Positions 15,654-23,579 of a DNA stretch of 38,870 nucleotides are shown in pieces; position 1 is the stretch's first letter, and every line of letters begins with the position of its first letter. Below the pieces are notes generated by a model. That model made no database searches and was not told where the DNA came from. It saw only the letters and a list, made by a program, of their open reading frames with translations. A program made the position numbers and the translations under genes. The stretch is from Alistipes sp. (GTDB lineage: Bacteria; Bacteroidota; Bacteroidia; Bacteroidales; Rikenellaceae): assembly GCA_017463615.1 (NCBI GenBank), contig JAFTOU010000061.1, positions 1-38,870 on the forward strand, in the 5' to 3' direction.

Positions 15654-16180
15654 AGTAGTCGACGCTTAAATATGTAATTGTATATGTTGCTATTATATAA
15701 TCTCCGCAAATTTATCCATTGGTATATCCGTTCTTCTGTGGTGCGATAGCGAACGAATCCCAATCCCTGCATAAATCTATATGCGTTATGATTATCTTTA
15801 TTACAGTAAGTCCGAACTTTGAATCCCTCCTTCAATAGGCGTTCTATAAGTAGGATTGTTCCTCTCATATAAAGCAAAGTCAAGCGTGGAGATTTACTCC
15901 AACCGCCCCCGTGGTATGATACGGTTTTGATTCGGCAATATTCTTTTAGAATATAAACAAAAGCGATGGGGGTATTATTCTTGACTTCATATAGCACATA
16001 TCCTTGTATTTTATCAAGGTGATTCTCAAACAGTTCTTGTAGTATCTCCTCGGAGTCAACATCGCTGGCAATCTTATGCCAATCTTCCGTTGAGAATCGC
16101 TTAACAATATCATCGCCTTTTTTATACGGTTTCCACTCTATCACCGAATCGGAAACATAAGAAATATCAACCAATGACAT
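15650..16180 (-). CDS. GNAT-like acetyltransferase
   Basis: A 176-residue soluble protein. The middle strand AFVYILKEY, the basic segment around LTLLYMRGTILLIERLLKEGF and the closing NKDNHNAYRFMQGLGFVRYRT match the last motifs of GCN5-related N-acetyltransferases (the Asn and the YRFxxxLGF of motif B). The acetyl-CoA loop is poorly conserved (HGGGWSKSPRL), so activity is not assured. The acceptor is unknown. It is coupled by a 4-nt overlap to the PH-like gene. Confidence 0.6.
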   Translation of the reverse strand: MSLVDISYVSDSVIEWKPYKKGDDIVKRFSTEDWHKIASDVDSEEILQELFENHLDKIQGYVLYEVKNNTPIAFVYILKEYCRIKTVSYHGGGWSKSPRLTLLYMRGTILLIERLLKEGFKVRTYCNKDNHNAYRFMQGLGFVRYRTTEERIYQWINLRRLYNSNIYNYIFKRRLL

Positions 16181-16208
16181 ATCAATTGCAAATGTTGATT
16201 TAAAGACG

Positions 16209-16245
16209 CAAGACCTATCTAATATTACCTATCAGACAGGTCTTG
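16209..16245 (-). terminator. Hairpin after the 76-residue gene
   Basis: A 12-bp stem with one G-U (CAAGACCTATCT with AGACAGGTCTTG). There is no clear T-run on either side. A short direct repeat, AATATTACCTA, lies in and beside it. Confidence 0.4.
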
Positions 16246-16269
16246 TGTGCTACGCAATATTACCTAATA

Positions 16270-16500
16270 CTACTCCCACTCGTCGTATTGGTATTTATTG
16301 TGAATTTGAAGATTTTCAAATTTAGGCGTTGAAAATTTTCCATACTGGTCATACAGTGCTCTAAGAATCTCACTCTCTGTTGGAGCTGATAGTCCCTTAA
16401 CTGTGGTAGATGTTCTACTACCGTTATAGACAACTGTGATTTGTGCAGCCCATTTCTTTACACACTTTTTGTTTACTTGATTTACTGGTCCACTTCCCAT
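16270..16500 (-). CDS. Small protein of unknown function (76 aa)
   Basis: A 76-residue, mildly basic protein starting MGSGPVNQVNKKCVKKWAAQ. It reads as a beta hairpin (ITVVYNGSRTSTTVKG) and a helix (TESEILRALYDQYG), with an aromatic, acidic tail. I do not recognise it. It lies 52 nt after the stop of the WG-repeat gene on the same strand, so the two may form a transcript and possibly a pair. Confidence 0.5.
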   Translation of the reverse strand: MGSGPVNQVNKKCVKKWAAQITVVYNGSRTSTTVKGLSAPTESEILRALYDQYGKFSTPKFENLQIHNKYQYDEWE

Positions 16501-16552
16501 AATTAAAATGTTTTTAAAAGTTATACACTTAACAACAATATCGTTGACTTAA

Positions 16553-18430
16553 TTACTTTTTCACGAAAACAAGCCCAGCCTCAGCAAATAATGCCAACTC
16601 CGAATATTTGCAAGGGATCACGAATTTATCCTCGGTATTGATCACGCCGTTTTTTTCAAGATATTCAACATCTGCTAAACCATTAGAGAAGTCTCCAGCA
16701 TTGTCAAACTCGCAAGCGATAACAATTTCACCCTGCTTATTAATATAACCCCACTTACCATCAACTTTTACTCTTGCCAAGCCATTAGTGCTAAAAATAC
16801 CAGCGTTGTTAAATTTACAAGCAATAATGACCTCGCCCTGCTCATTTATATAGCCATATTTGCCATCAACCTTTACTCTTGCCAAGCCATTAGCAAAAAT
16901 ACCAGCATCATCAAATTCGCAAGGGATAACAGTTTCTCCCTTCTCGTTAATATAACCCCACTTACCATCAACTTCTACACTTGCCCAACCATTAGTGCTA
17001 AAAATACTAGCGTGGCTAAATTTACAAGGAATAACTACTTCGCCCTGCTCATTTATATAGCCATATTTGCCATCAACCTTTACTCTTGCCAGACCATTAG
17101 AAGTAAAATCATCAGCATAATCAAACTCACAAGCAATAACTACCTTGCCCTGCTCGTTGATATAGCTATATTTACCATCAGCCTCTACTCTGGCCAGGCC
17201 ATTAGAAGTAAAATCATAAGCACAATCAAACTCACAAGCAATAACCACCTCGCCCTGCTCATTTATATAGCCATATTTGCCATCAACTTGTACATATGCT
17301 AAACCATTAGCAAAAATACCAGCATCATTAAATTTGTCAGATAAAACTTGTTCTCCAACCTTGTTGGCATAGTATACCATACCATCCTCATCCTTTAACA
17401 GAATCATACCATTCGGAGACACGTTAACATCTGAAGTATAATAGGCTTCGTGCTCAAATAACAACTCATTATTAACATTCAAGCACTGTATTTTTTCAAC
17501 CTCTTCATCTTCATCCTCATCGTAGTCATCATCCCAATCATCATAGTCCTCATCATCGTCGCCATAAGAGTAGGTTTCGTGCAAAATGTACCATTCGTTA
17601 CCATTAACAGTATCAAATAGTGTAGTTTTACACTCTGTCTCTCGCATATCGCCCTCGTTGTCTAACGAAATCTCATCTCTGTTAGAATCATATCCCTCAC
17701 CCTGCTGGTAATAGATAGAGCCTAACGGATAGAGCGGCTCATTAACAAACTCACTATCCAACGTTGAATCCTGAATAAGGTAAAGTTTATCTGCATCGAA
17801 TGGCTCATCTAACTCCAACTCTCCACAGAAAAACATCCCCTTAAGGTTCTGTACGCGTGCGAGATAGTAACCATCTTTAACCCCCTTAAACTCTCTTGAT
17901 TTATCCTCGTCAGTCTTGTCGGATAGGTCTGAAACGCACTGAGTCTCATAAACAACATTATCCTCTTCGTCCTTTACTACAAGCTCAAAATACTCTGTAT
18001 CAGGGCAAATAAACTGTCTTTCATAGTAGAAATCATAATCATACTTACTTGCCCAATCATAGAAGACATCGTTAAGGTTTCCCTCCGAAAGTTCATCTTT
18101 TTCTTCCTCTGTGACATCCAAAAGCTGAACACCTTTAGCCCAGAGAGATAGCTCAATAGTGTATTTACCACCTTTCGACACATCTAAAGATTCTTCAGTA
18201 GTTGTATTTACTCCATTCCCATTAAGAAAATTTAGCAATTTATTTCCGAACTGACGAGTATTCCAATTAGGGTCGTACTCAAATCCCTCCTGTTTTGCAA
18301 TCTGGCGAAGAGCCTCTTTAACATTGTCGATCTTGACATTGTCATTACTGCGACAAACTTCGATACTTCCATTGTTCAATACAGACAAAATGTATTCGCC
18401 TGCAATAACTGATTTTTTAGCTGAACTCAT
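16553..18430 (-). CDS. WG (KWG) repeat protein
   Basis: A 625-residue soluble protein without a signal peptide. Its N-terminal 70 residues (EYILSVLNNGSIEVCRSND, then PNWNTRQFGNKLLNFLNG) form a small domain of unknown role. A middle region follows, with a very acidic run (EDYDDWDDDYDEDEDEE, about 300-320). The C-terminal third has six clear WG repeats of 35 residues, consensus DGKYGYINEQGEVVIACEF, plus a degenerate one at each end. WG repeats form a beta-propeller-like scaffold whose partners are usually unknown. The close similarity of the repeats suggests recent expansion. The AT-rich codon use fits the island. A cytoplasmic binding or effector role is possible but unsupported. Confidence 0.8.
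   Translation of the reverse strand: MSSAKKSVIAGEYILSVLNNGSIEVCRSNDNVKIDNVKEALRQIAKQEGFEYDPNWNTRQFGNKLLNFLNGNGVNTTTEESLDVSKGGKYTIELSLWAKGVQLLDVTEEEKDELSEGNLNDVFYDWASKYDYDFYYERQFICPDTEYFELVVKDEEDNVVYETQCVSDLSDKTDEDKSREFKGVKDGYYLARVQNLKGMFFCGELELDEPFDADKLYLIQDSTLDSEFVNEPLYPLGSIYYQQGEGYDSNRDEISLDNEGDMRETECKTTLFDTVNGNEWYILHETYSYGDDDEDYDDWDDDYDEDEDEEVEKIQCLNVNNELLFEHEAYYTSDVNVSPNGMILLKDEDGMVYYANKVGEQVLSDKFNDAGIFANGLAYVQVDGKYGYINEQGEVVIACEFDCAYDFTSNGLARVEADGKYSYINEQGKVVIACEFDYADDFTSNGLARVKVDGKYGYINEQGEVVIPCKFSHASIFSTNGWASVEVDGKWGYINEKGETVIPCEFDDAGIFANGLARVKVDGKYGYINEQGEVIIACKFNNAGIFSTNGLARVKVDGKWGYINKQGEIVIACEFDNAGDFSNGLADVEYLEKNGVINTEDKFVIPCKYSELALFAEAGLVFVKK
16660..17290 (-). repeat. Six 105-bp repeats within the WG-repeat gene
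   Basis: Units of about 105 bp each encode DGK(Y/W)(G/S)YINEQGE-type WG repeats. Adjacent units share long identical stretches, so copy number may vary between strains. Confidence 0.75.
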
Positions 18431-18538
18431 ATTTTTTATTTTTAAAGTTTGTGTTAAGAATTATTATGACCTTAAAGTTTAGCCTCATATAAACATAAGA
18501 AATGAGTCGAAAAACTTTAGTAGTTAGTAGAATTTTTT

Positions 18539-18739
18539 TTACTGTTTGTCGTTGTAAATCATCAAAGCTGTTGGAATCCAGCACTCTGCACCGTTGGCAT
18601 TCATATAGCAACAAGTCGAGTATTTTATATCGATGACCTCGATGTCGTTGGCTTCCAGAAACGCATTGATTGAGTTCTCCAATCGTTCGCGGTGTGCGAT
18701 GTTCTTGCTATTCATAGCAAAAGTCTTAACCTTTATCAT
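18539..18739 (-). CDS. Small conserved-looking protein (66 aa)
   Basis: A 66-residue protein: MIKVKTFAMNSKNIAHRER, then LENSINAFLEANDIEVIDIKYST and a final strand ALMIYNDKQ. A beta-alpha-beta-beta pattern with an amphipathic helix resembles small sporulation- or phage-associated proteins of unknown function. It lies 18 nt after the GIY-YIG-like gene and is probably the last gene of that three-gene transcript. Confidence 0.55.
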   Translation of the reverse strand: MIKVKTFAMNSKNIAHRERLENSINAFLEANDIEVIDIKYSTCCYMNANGAECWIPTALMIYNDKQ

Positions 18740-18757
18740 AGTTCCGAAAGTTTTAGG

Positions 18758-19300
18758 TTATTTTTTATGTTGCTTTCTCAATTTGGAGAGTTCCTTACGC
18801 ACCTCTTTAGTTATGGTTTTATTCTCCTGGATATTCAGCGGATAGCACTTTATGGTTGACGACAACTCAACTGTTTCTCGCAGTTTGTAGCTTTCGTCAT
18901 ATTCCCATTCCCAATAGCAGTTGCCATCTATGAACTCATTAACTGTGCCCTCACTTTGTGACATATCTTCGCCAAGCAAAGCACTGATAGTTTGTCTTAA
19001 AGTGGATAGCGTTCCGTGCTTTACCGCAGAGGGAGAATGTTTTTGCAAAGTGTGCCACTTTGCTCGGGCGAGCATATCCTTGCTGATACCAAAGTATAGA
19101 GCCAAATAACTTTCACCCTCGATTTCTTGTGCTTGAATCTTGGCGAGTTCTTCTTGAGTCAATGGTAATTTTGCCAAAAGGGTCTGTGCTGCCTCTCTCT
19201 TAAACCACCAGCAATATACTCCGCCACGCAAGGGCTCAATGCCACTTGTGCGATTAGACAGTTGCTCACGCAAAAGACTGACTTTGATTAAGTTCTTCAT
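18758..19300 (-). CDS. GIY-YIG superfamily-like protein
   Basis: A 180-residue protein. GGVYCWWF (Gly27-Val28-Tyr29) and LYFGISKD (Tyr69-Phe70-Gly71) stand in the spacing of the GIY and YIG strands, followed by Arg79 and His83, and a Glu122 in VNEFIDG where the metal-binding Glu of GIY-YIG nucleases is expected. These are the catalytic positions, so a nuclease or a relative that binds nucleic acid is likely. The C-terminal 40 residues are basic and helical. It starts 1 nt after the DUF6884-like gene. The family call is from motif reading only. Confidence 0.6.
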   Translation of the reverse strand: MKNLIKVSLLREQLSNRTSGIEPLRGGVYCWWFKREAAQTLLAKLPLTQEELAKIQAQEIEGESYLALYFGISKDMLARAKWHTLQKHSPSAVKHGTLSTLRQTISALLGEDMSQSEGTVNEFIDGNCYWEWEYDESYKLRETVELSSTIKCYPLNIQENKTITKEVRKELSKLRKQHKK

Positions 19301-19301
19301 A

Positions 19302-19727
19302 TCACTCGCTTAAAAACTGTAAAATTTGACCTATTTTCATATTTTGGTACAGATACTTCACATTCGAGAATTCATCTGTAATCAGATACTTATAGTAGTT
19401 TTTACCCGCAAGAATGAATATCTCGTCATTAGCGAAGTCAACACCTTCGGCACTCAACTGTTTGCGCACCTCTGCGCTCCACGCCTTGACGACATCAGCC
19501 TTCTGGCCATTCAGCGTATAGTCGTACTCAGAGATTTGACAATCAAGAGCGAGCAGATGATGTTTTGCCGATAAGATATAGATCCGGTCAGCCTTCAAAG
19601 TCTCTTTGGCATACTTCAAAGCCTTCTTAAATAGAGGGCTTTTGTACAAAGACTCGGCTTTGATTGTGTCTGGGTTCTTAACCGCCTCTTTTGCTTTGCT
19701 ACACGATATTAGAGCAATCTTTGCCAT
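19302..19727 (-). CDS. DUF6884 / YaaA-like domain protein
   Basis: A 141-residue protein. KIALISCSKAK at the N-terminus, AESLYKSPLFKKALKYAK, and YILSAKHHLLALDCQISEYDYTLN are the signature blocks of the DUF6884 group, related to YaaA-type proteins, which are thought to act on nucleic acids. No enzyme activity is established for it. The ATG at 19727 is chosen because the family begins with this strand; one at 19748 is also in frame. It is first in a tight operon with a GIY-YIG-like protein and a 66-residue protein, behind the second copy of the structured leader. Confidence 0.7.
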   Translation of the reverse strand: MAKIALISCSKAKEAVKNPDTIKAESLYKSPLFKKALKYAKETLKADRIYILSAKHHLLALDCQISEYDYTLNGQKADVVKAWSAEVRKQLSAEGVDFANDEIFILAGKNYYKYLITDEFSNVKYLYQNMKIGQILQFLSE

Positions 19728-19771
19728 AACTATTTTATAGTTGGCCATCCAACACCTAAAATGGCAATCTG

Positions 19772-19861
19772 CGAAAAAAGGAAAGCGTGGTGCTGAAAAC
19801 TTATCTTAGCAATCAGGTTCTGGAATACCTATGGGATAAAATAAGCAACAGCCCCACGCCA
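19772..19861 (-). promoter_or_regulatory. Structured leader RNA, copy B (attenuator-like)
   Basis: On the minus strand GCGTGGGGCTG pairs with CAGCACCACGC (10 of 11), enclosing an inner CTTAT/ATAAG stem and the loop CAGAACCT, and is followed by TTTCCTTTTTTCG. Copy A at 1801-1882 has the same order of parts; 5' GCGTGG/CCACGC here is GTGTGG/CCACAC there, a compensatory change. A 7-bp palindrome (19860-19875) abuts the 5' side. The fold ends about 45 nt before the DUF6884 start codon. I infer a cis-acting attenuator or a processed small RNA. Confidence 0.6.
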
Positions 19862-19968
19862 TACCAAGTGGTATGACGCAAGAAGATGTCCGCTCATTCT
19901 CTCCCTTTGAATTTTCCAGATTCGATTGCGAGAATAAACTTACACTTTCCGCGTAAAGTATGTTTGTA

Positions 19969-20000
19969 CAAAGGTAACAAACATTTAGCAGAATGTGCAA
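19969..20000 (-). promoter_or_regulatory. Promoter of the DUF6884 operon
   Basis: TACCTTTG (19969-19976) matches TAnnTTTG, with TTGC 20 bp upstream. The start near 19965 gives a 240-nt leader that contains structured copy B. The rest of the gap up to 20217 is AT-rich and I see no gene in it. Confidence 0.6.
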
Positions 20001-20217
20001 TTTTGCGAACATTTTTTACTGTTGCTATGGCTAAATATGTGTGAAATAACGATTTTCGGCTACAAATTTCTGCCAAATCTTTCTAAAAATCAATATTGAA
20101 TGTGAAATATGTTATTCTGAATTTGGGGTAATTTGTGCCTCTATTTTGTGGTACAACTTAAGATGTCCTTGCGATTTTATATTTTCATTCATAGTTAAAA
20201 TAAAACGAAATAATATT

Positions 20218-20844
20218 ATGCGAGAAACTAAAGACCAGACAATTATCCGCCTGAAAAGAGAGGTCGCGGAGCTTAAAGAGGCCGTAAGAGGTCAAAAACG
20301 AATGGCTAAGGAGAAAATAAAAGAATCAAAAGAGACTCTCATTCAATCGCAGTCAAAAAGTAAGGCAGACCTTCGAGGGCAAATCAACAAATACAAATCA
20401 GATTACAACAAATTAAAAAAGCAATATGACCGTTTGCGAGATAAGTTTTACACATTGATGATGAGGAAGTCGCGTGATAAAAGGGACGCTCTATTCTCTA
20501 TGGAATTGGCTGTTGGTTTGGATAGAGAGTGGTATGAACGGATTACAGAAGATAACAGGAAACGCTTGGAAGCGTATCAGAATGGCGACACATTAGACCC
20601 TTACGGCAATTTATACTTCTTCGACAATAACTTGATGCTGACGATAAATCCCAAAACAGGTGAACGATTAACGCTATCTCAGTTAGCAGAAATCTACAAT
20701 CTATTGCGTACTCAAAGCGAATATTTGTCGGCCATAAAAGAGGCTACACAATTAAGACGGTACAATGATGGTTATGAATACTTGGAATTTATAAACCAAA
20801 AGGGGCAAGAGTTATTCGAGAAATATTACTCTCATTTGTTTTAA
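20218..20844 (+). CDS. Coiled-coil protein of unknown function
   Basis: A 208-residue soluble protein. Residues 1-85 are a long, highly charged helix (KREVAELKEAVRGQKRMAKE, then KYKSDYNKLKKQYDRLRDKF) with heptad-like spacing, so a coiled coil. The C-terminal half contains a compact domain (DPYGNLYFFDNNLMLTINPK, then LTLSQLAEIYNLLRTQSEYL). I do not recognise it. The ATG at 20218 is chosen over an upstream in-frame ATG at 20146, because the extension is hydrophobic and unlike the rest. It is the only plus-strand gene of the island and stands alone. Confidence 0.65.
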   Translation: MRETKDQTIIRLKREVAELKEAVRGQKRMAKEKIKESKETLIQSQSKSKADLRGQINKYKSDYNKLKKQYDRLRDKFYTLMMRKSRDKRDALFSMELAVGLDREWYERITEDNRKRLEAYQNGDTLDPYGNLYFFDNNLMLTINPKTGERLTLSQLAEIYNLLRTQSEYLSAIKEATQLRRYNDGYEYLEFINQKGQELFEKYYSHLF

Positions 20845-21026
20845 TCTTCGTAATCTCATCGTATTCAATGCTTTATACAGATTAATAATCTTAAATATAA
20901 AAATAGCGATAGATTATACCAATGTATATTATATATATTATCACGCTCAAAAGGGCAATTTTCTAAAATCAAAATCTTTAACACCTGTAACTCAATATAA
21001 ATCAATGCACTATATATATTAATAAA

Positions 21027-21668
21027 TTAATTATTGGTTATTACAGCCTTAATCTTACGAATCGTATTAATACTTGTACCCGTAATAGCTGAGATATTTG
21101 CCAGAGAGAGTCCCTTGCGAATCAGAGATATTTCTCTCTGGTATTGTTTTCGATATTCGTCATCGGACTTACGATAGGTGTCAGGGCGTCCCATTTTGAT
21201 ACCTTCACGACGGCACTTTTCGATATACTGTCTGCGACCACTCTCCATTCGCTCTTTAATGGTTAGGCGTTCCATCGCTGCGACCTCTAATAGGATTGTA
21301 CAAATCAGCGATGCGACTGGATTGGCCCTACCGTCACTATCCAAAGTCTCCAAGTTGTAGTTCTTCACATATAGACTCACCTTGTTTTCGGTTAGGATTT
21401 GAATGACTTTGAGAGCCTCCAAGGTATTTCGACCTATACGACTAATCTCCAAACAAACAACCCTTCGAATTTGGTTGTTCTTTACAAACTCAATCAATTC
21501 ACAAATCTCCTCTCGTTCCTCGTTCTTTTTTGCTCCGCTGATTTTGTTGGTGAATACCTTTACGACTACCCAATCCATCTGCTGACAGTGTGCTGTAAGT
21601 TCATTTATCTGCCTTTGGTACTCCTGTTTTTCGGTACTCACTCTGGCTAAGATTACAACCTTTTCCAT
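21027..21668 (-). CDS. Serine recombinase, resolvase/invertase type
   Basis: A 213-residue site-specific recombinase. ARVSTEKQE at residues 8-16 has the nucleophilic Ser11. CLEISRIGRNTLEAL corresponds to the conserved Arg motif, and ERMESGRRQYIEKCRREG is the start of the E helix. The C-terminus is a helix-turn-helix DNA-binding domain (LIRKGLSLANISAITGTSIN). Length and layout match resolvases and DNA invertases. The target site is not evident; no pair of 20-bp or longer inverted repeats was seen beside it. The gene follows a larger serine recombinase on the same strand after 120 bp. Confidence 0.9.
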   Translation of the reverse strand: MEKVVILARVSTEKQEYQRQINELTAHCQQMDWVVVKVFTNKISGAKKNEEREEICELIEFVKNNQIRRVVCLEISRIGRNTLEALKVIQILTENKVSLYVKNYNLETLDSDGRANPVASLICTILLEVAAMERLTIKERMESGRRQYIEKCRREGIKMGRPDTYRKSDDEYRKQYQREISLIRKGLSLANISAITGTSINTIRKIKAVITNN

Positions 21669-21759
21669 ATATGTAAATTAAAACTATTAGACTATGGATA
21701 TATATAACAAACTGTGGCGATTACTTTAATATAAAACCTTAAATTAATATGAAATTATG

Positions 21760-21796
21760 GCCCTATTAAACCTCTTTTCAATGTTAAATTAATAGG
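21760..21796. terminator. Hairpin at the end of the large recombinase gene
   Basis: CCCTATTAA pairs with TTAATAGGG across a 17-nt loop; the right arm includes the last codons and stop of the large recombinase. It is followed by TTT on the plus strand. Terminator strength is uncertain. Confidence 0.4.
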
Positions 21797-23288
21797 GTTT
21801 GACTTTAATATGTTTTGACTTCAATTTTATGTGTGGCACCTCTTTACTTGTCGTCTCCCTAATCAGCCCCCAAGTGTGCTTCCAACAATCAACTTCATAA
21901 ATATGTACCCTGTCGTTAATGCGGTTATATATCTTGATTATCGACTTTGATACACTTGGTTTCTCTACGGTGATGATATCAACGACCTTACGAACGATAT
22001 CTACTTTTTCTTGGAGCGACATTGTCGTTTCGTTTATCTCTTCAGCCAACATTGCTTCTTGTATTTGATATTGTTTAGCTAATAGATAGTTCACCAACTC
22101 ACAATGTCGTTTGTCTTTGATTTGCAAATCTTCTTGTAATTGGTGATTCAACTCATCGGCCTTTACCTCACTTATACGCCCCATAATCAAACGCTCCTCA
22201 ACTTTATCTATTCTTGCTTGGATATTATTCAGTTCTTGATCTATAGTACTCAACTTTTTGCGTGTGGTAGTTATTTCTTTGTCTATCTGTTTTTGTAATA
22301 GACCCCTGTTCATTATATATTGGGAATACATCATTTTTGAAAATTCCCAAACAATAGGATCTATATTTACTCTGCGAATAGCCACTCCCGAACAATGCTT
22401 ACTGAAATAAGAGTCCAAAGAACTATTACCGCTCAATATACATCCTGTATGGGCATCACATATTAAACCCTTAAGCAAGAACTGCTCCTTATGGTTTAGT
22501 TTGTGAATGGTTTTATTGTTCGTAAGAGCCTTTTGTGCATCTTCAAAGACTTTTGGCGTGATTATTTGTGGACAAGGCCCTTCACCAATGTATAGTCTGC
22601 GCTTTAAGTAGTTAGAAATTCTTAATATAAGCGTCTTTAATGAGGTTTCAGGGAAGTATCCCTCCTCTTTGAGATTGGTGGCTATATCTCTGATTGTTAA
22701 GCCTCCATAAGCGTACTCTTTGAAAATTCTACGAAGGATCTCGGCCTGCTCTTTGTGAACTATATATTTTTTATCTTTATCTGTGATATACCCAAATGCG
22801 GGGCGTCCGCCCGCCGATTTTCCTAATGATAAGTTTCGTTTTCGTCCCCTAATCATTCTCTCTTGTTTTAACATCATTTCAGATTCTGATAAAGAGGAGA
22901 ATAATGAAAACATCAACGAACCTGTTTGCGACATCTTGCCATCATTATCCAATAATCGGAAATAAGGTTTTAAGCATATCAGTTGTATGTTTCGTTCTAC
23001 CAAGTAATCGCGAATACTGAACAGTACCAATTGCCTTCGGCTTAATCGAGATAATTCGTATATATACACACACTTTATATTCGGATCTTCATTTATCTCG
23101 CATTTCATTCGATTCAAACCTCTTCGTTCCTCTTCAGAAAGTTTTATAGCAGACTCCTTGTCTTCGATTATGATAATGTTATCATCACTAAAACCGTCCT
23201 TGTGTACCTCGCGAAGTACCTCATCTGTTTGCTGGGTCAAGTCCTGCTGCTGTGTACTAACTCTACTTAAAATAATAGCTCTGTCCAT
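21789..23288 (-). CDS. Large serine recombinase
   Basis: A 499-residue site-specific integrase. The N-terminal catalytic domain has LSRVSTQQQ with Ser10 and YELSRLSRRQLVLFSI, followed by the recombinase domain (GKSAGGRPAFGYI to about 280), a zinc-ribbon-like stretch with a reduced set of Cys (ICDAHTGCI, then KHCSG) and a long coiled coil (about 325-430). Such proteins integrate and excise mobile elements at short att sites. It is the best candidate for moving the AT-rich segment. The missing zinc ligands are odd but not rare. It is adjacent to a second, smaller serine recombinase. Confidence 0.9.
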   Translation of the reverse strand: MDRAIILSRVSTQQQDLTQQTDEVLREVHKDGFSDDNIIIIEDKESAIKLSEEERRGLNRMKCEINEDPNIKCVYIYELSRLSRRQLVLFSIRDYLVERNIQLICLKPYFRLLDNDGKMSQTGSLMFSLFSSLSESEMMLKQERMIRGRKRNLSLGKSAGGRPAFGYITDKDKKYIVHKEQAEILRRIFKEYAYGGLTIRDIATNLKEEGYFPETSLKTLILRISNYLKRRLYIGEGPCPQIITPKVFEDAQKALTNNKTIHKLNHKEQFLLKGLICDAHTGCILSGNSSLDSYFSKHCSGVAIRRVNIDPIVWEFSKMMYSQYIMNRGLLQKQIDKEITTTRKKLSTIDQELNNIQARIDKVEERLIMGRISEVKADELNHQLQEDLQIKDKRHCELVNYLLAKQYQIQEAMLAEEINETTMSLQEKVDIVRKVVDIITVEKPSVSKSIIKIYNRINDRVHIYEVDCWKHTWGLIRETTSKEVPHIKLKSKHIKVKPY

Positions 23289-23364
23289 TAACGTATATAT
23301 ATGTTTACCAGATTATTGCAATACGAATTAATAATTCTGAAATCTGTGTATAAAATACCAAAAT

Positions 23365-23579
23365 AAGGGGTATTCTTTAGTGAATACCCCTTGAACAGTT
23401 ATTATTCTTATGATATAGTTTTATAAAGATTGAAAGCCTTGCAAACGCAAGGCTTTCTTTATTGTAATATGGCGAGGAAGCTCGCTTACTAAAGCCATAT
23501 TGCAATAAAGAAAAAAGTAGCTTGCTACTTTCAATCTTTGCAAGGACGCCCGCGGCAGCGAGGGGATGGGCGTCACGGA
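23365..23579. other. Cluster of nested inverted repeats in the gap 23289-23811
   Basis: Six stems lie within 215 bp: AAGGGGTATTC/GAATACCCCTT (23365-23392); an outer stem AAAGATTGAAAG/CTTTCAATCTTT (23425-23436 with 23528-23539); inside it GAAAGCCTTGC/GCAAGGCTTTC (23432-23457), a 17-bp stem with one mismatch (23457-23473 with 23494-23510) and AAAGTAGC/GCTACTTT (23514-23531); then GACGCCC/GGGCGTC (23545-23574). It holds no credible gene. It could be a structured RNA, a cruciform, or an element end. Confidence 0.7.

Noticed and set aside
16660-17290. Possible CRISPR array
   Set aside because: The regular 105-bp units are in-frame WG protein repeats without unique spacers. The 69-bp units at 360-1100 are likewise LRR-coding. 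No CRISPR array or cas gene was found.
19806-20076. Two overlapping minus-strand frames of 60-68 codons in the DUF6884 leader
   Set aside because: They overlap the promoter and structured copy B and resemble no protein. A short leader peptide (ending about 19806) cannot be excluded, but nothing supports it.
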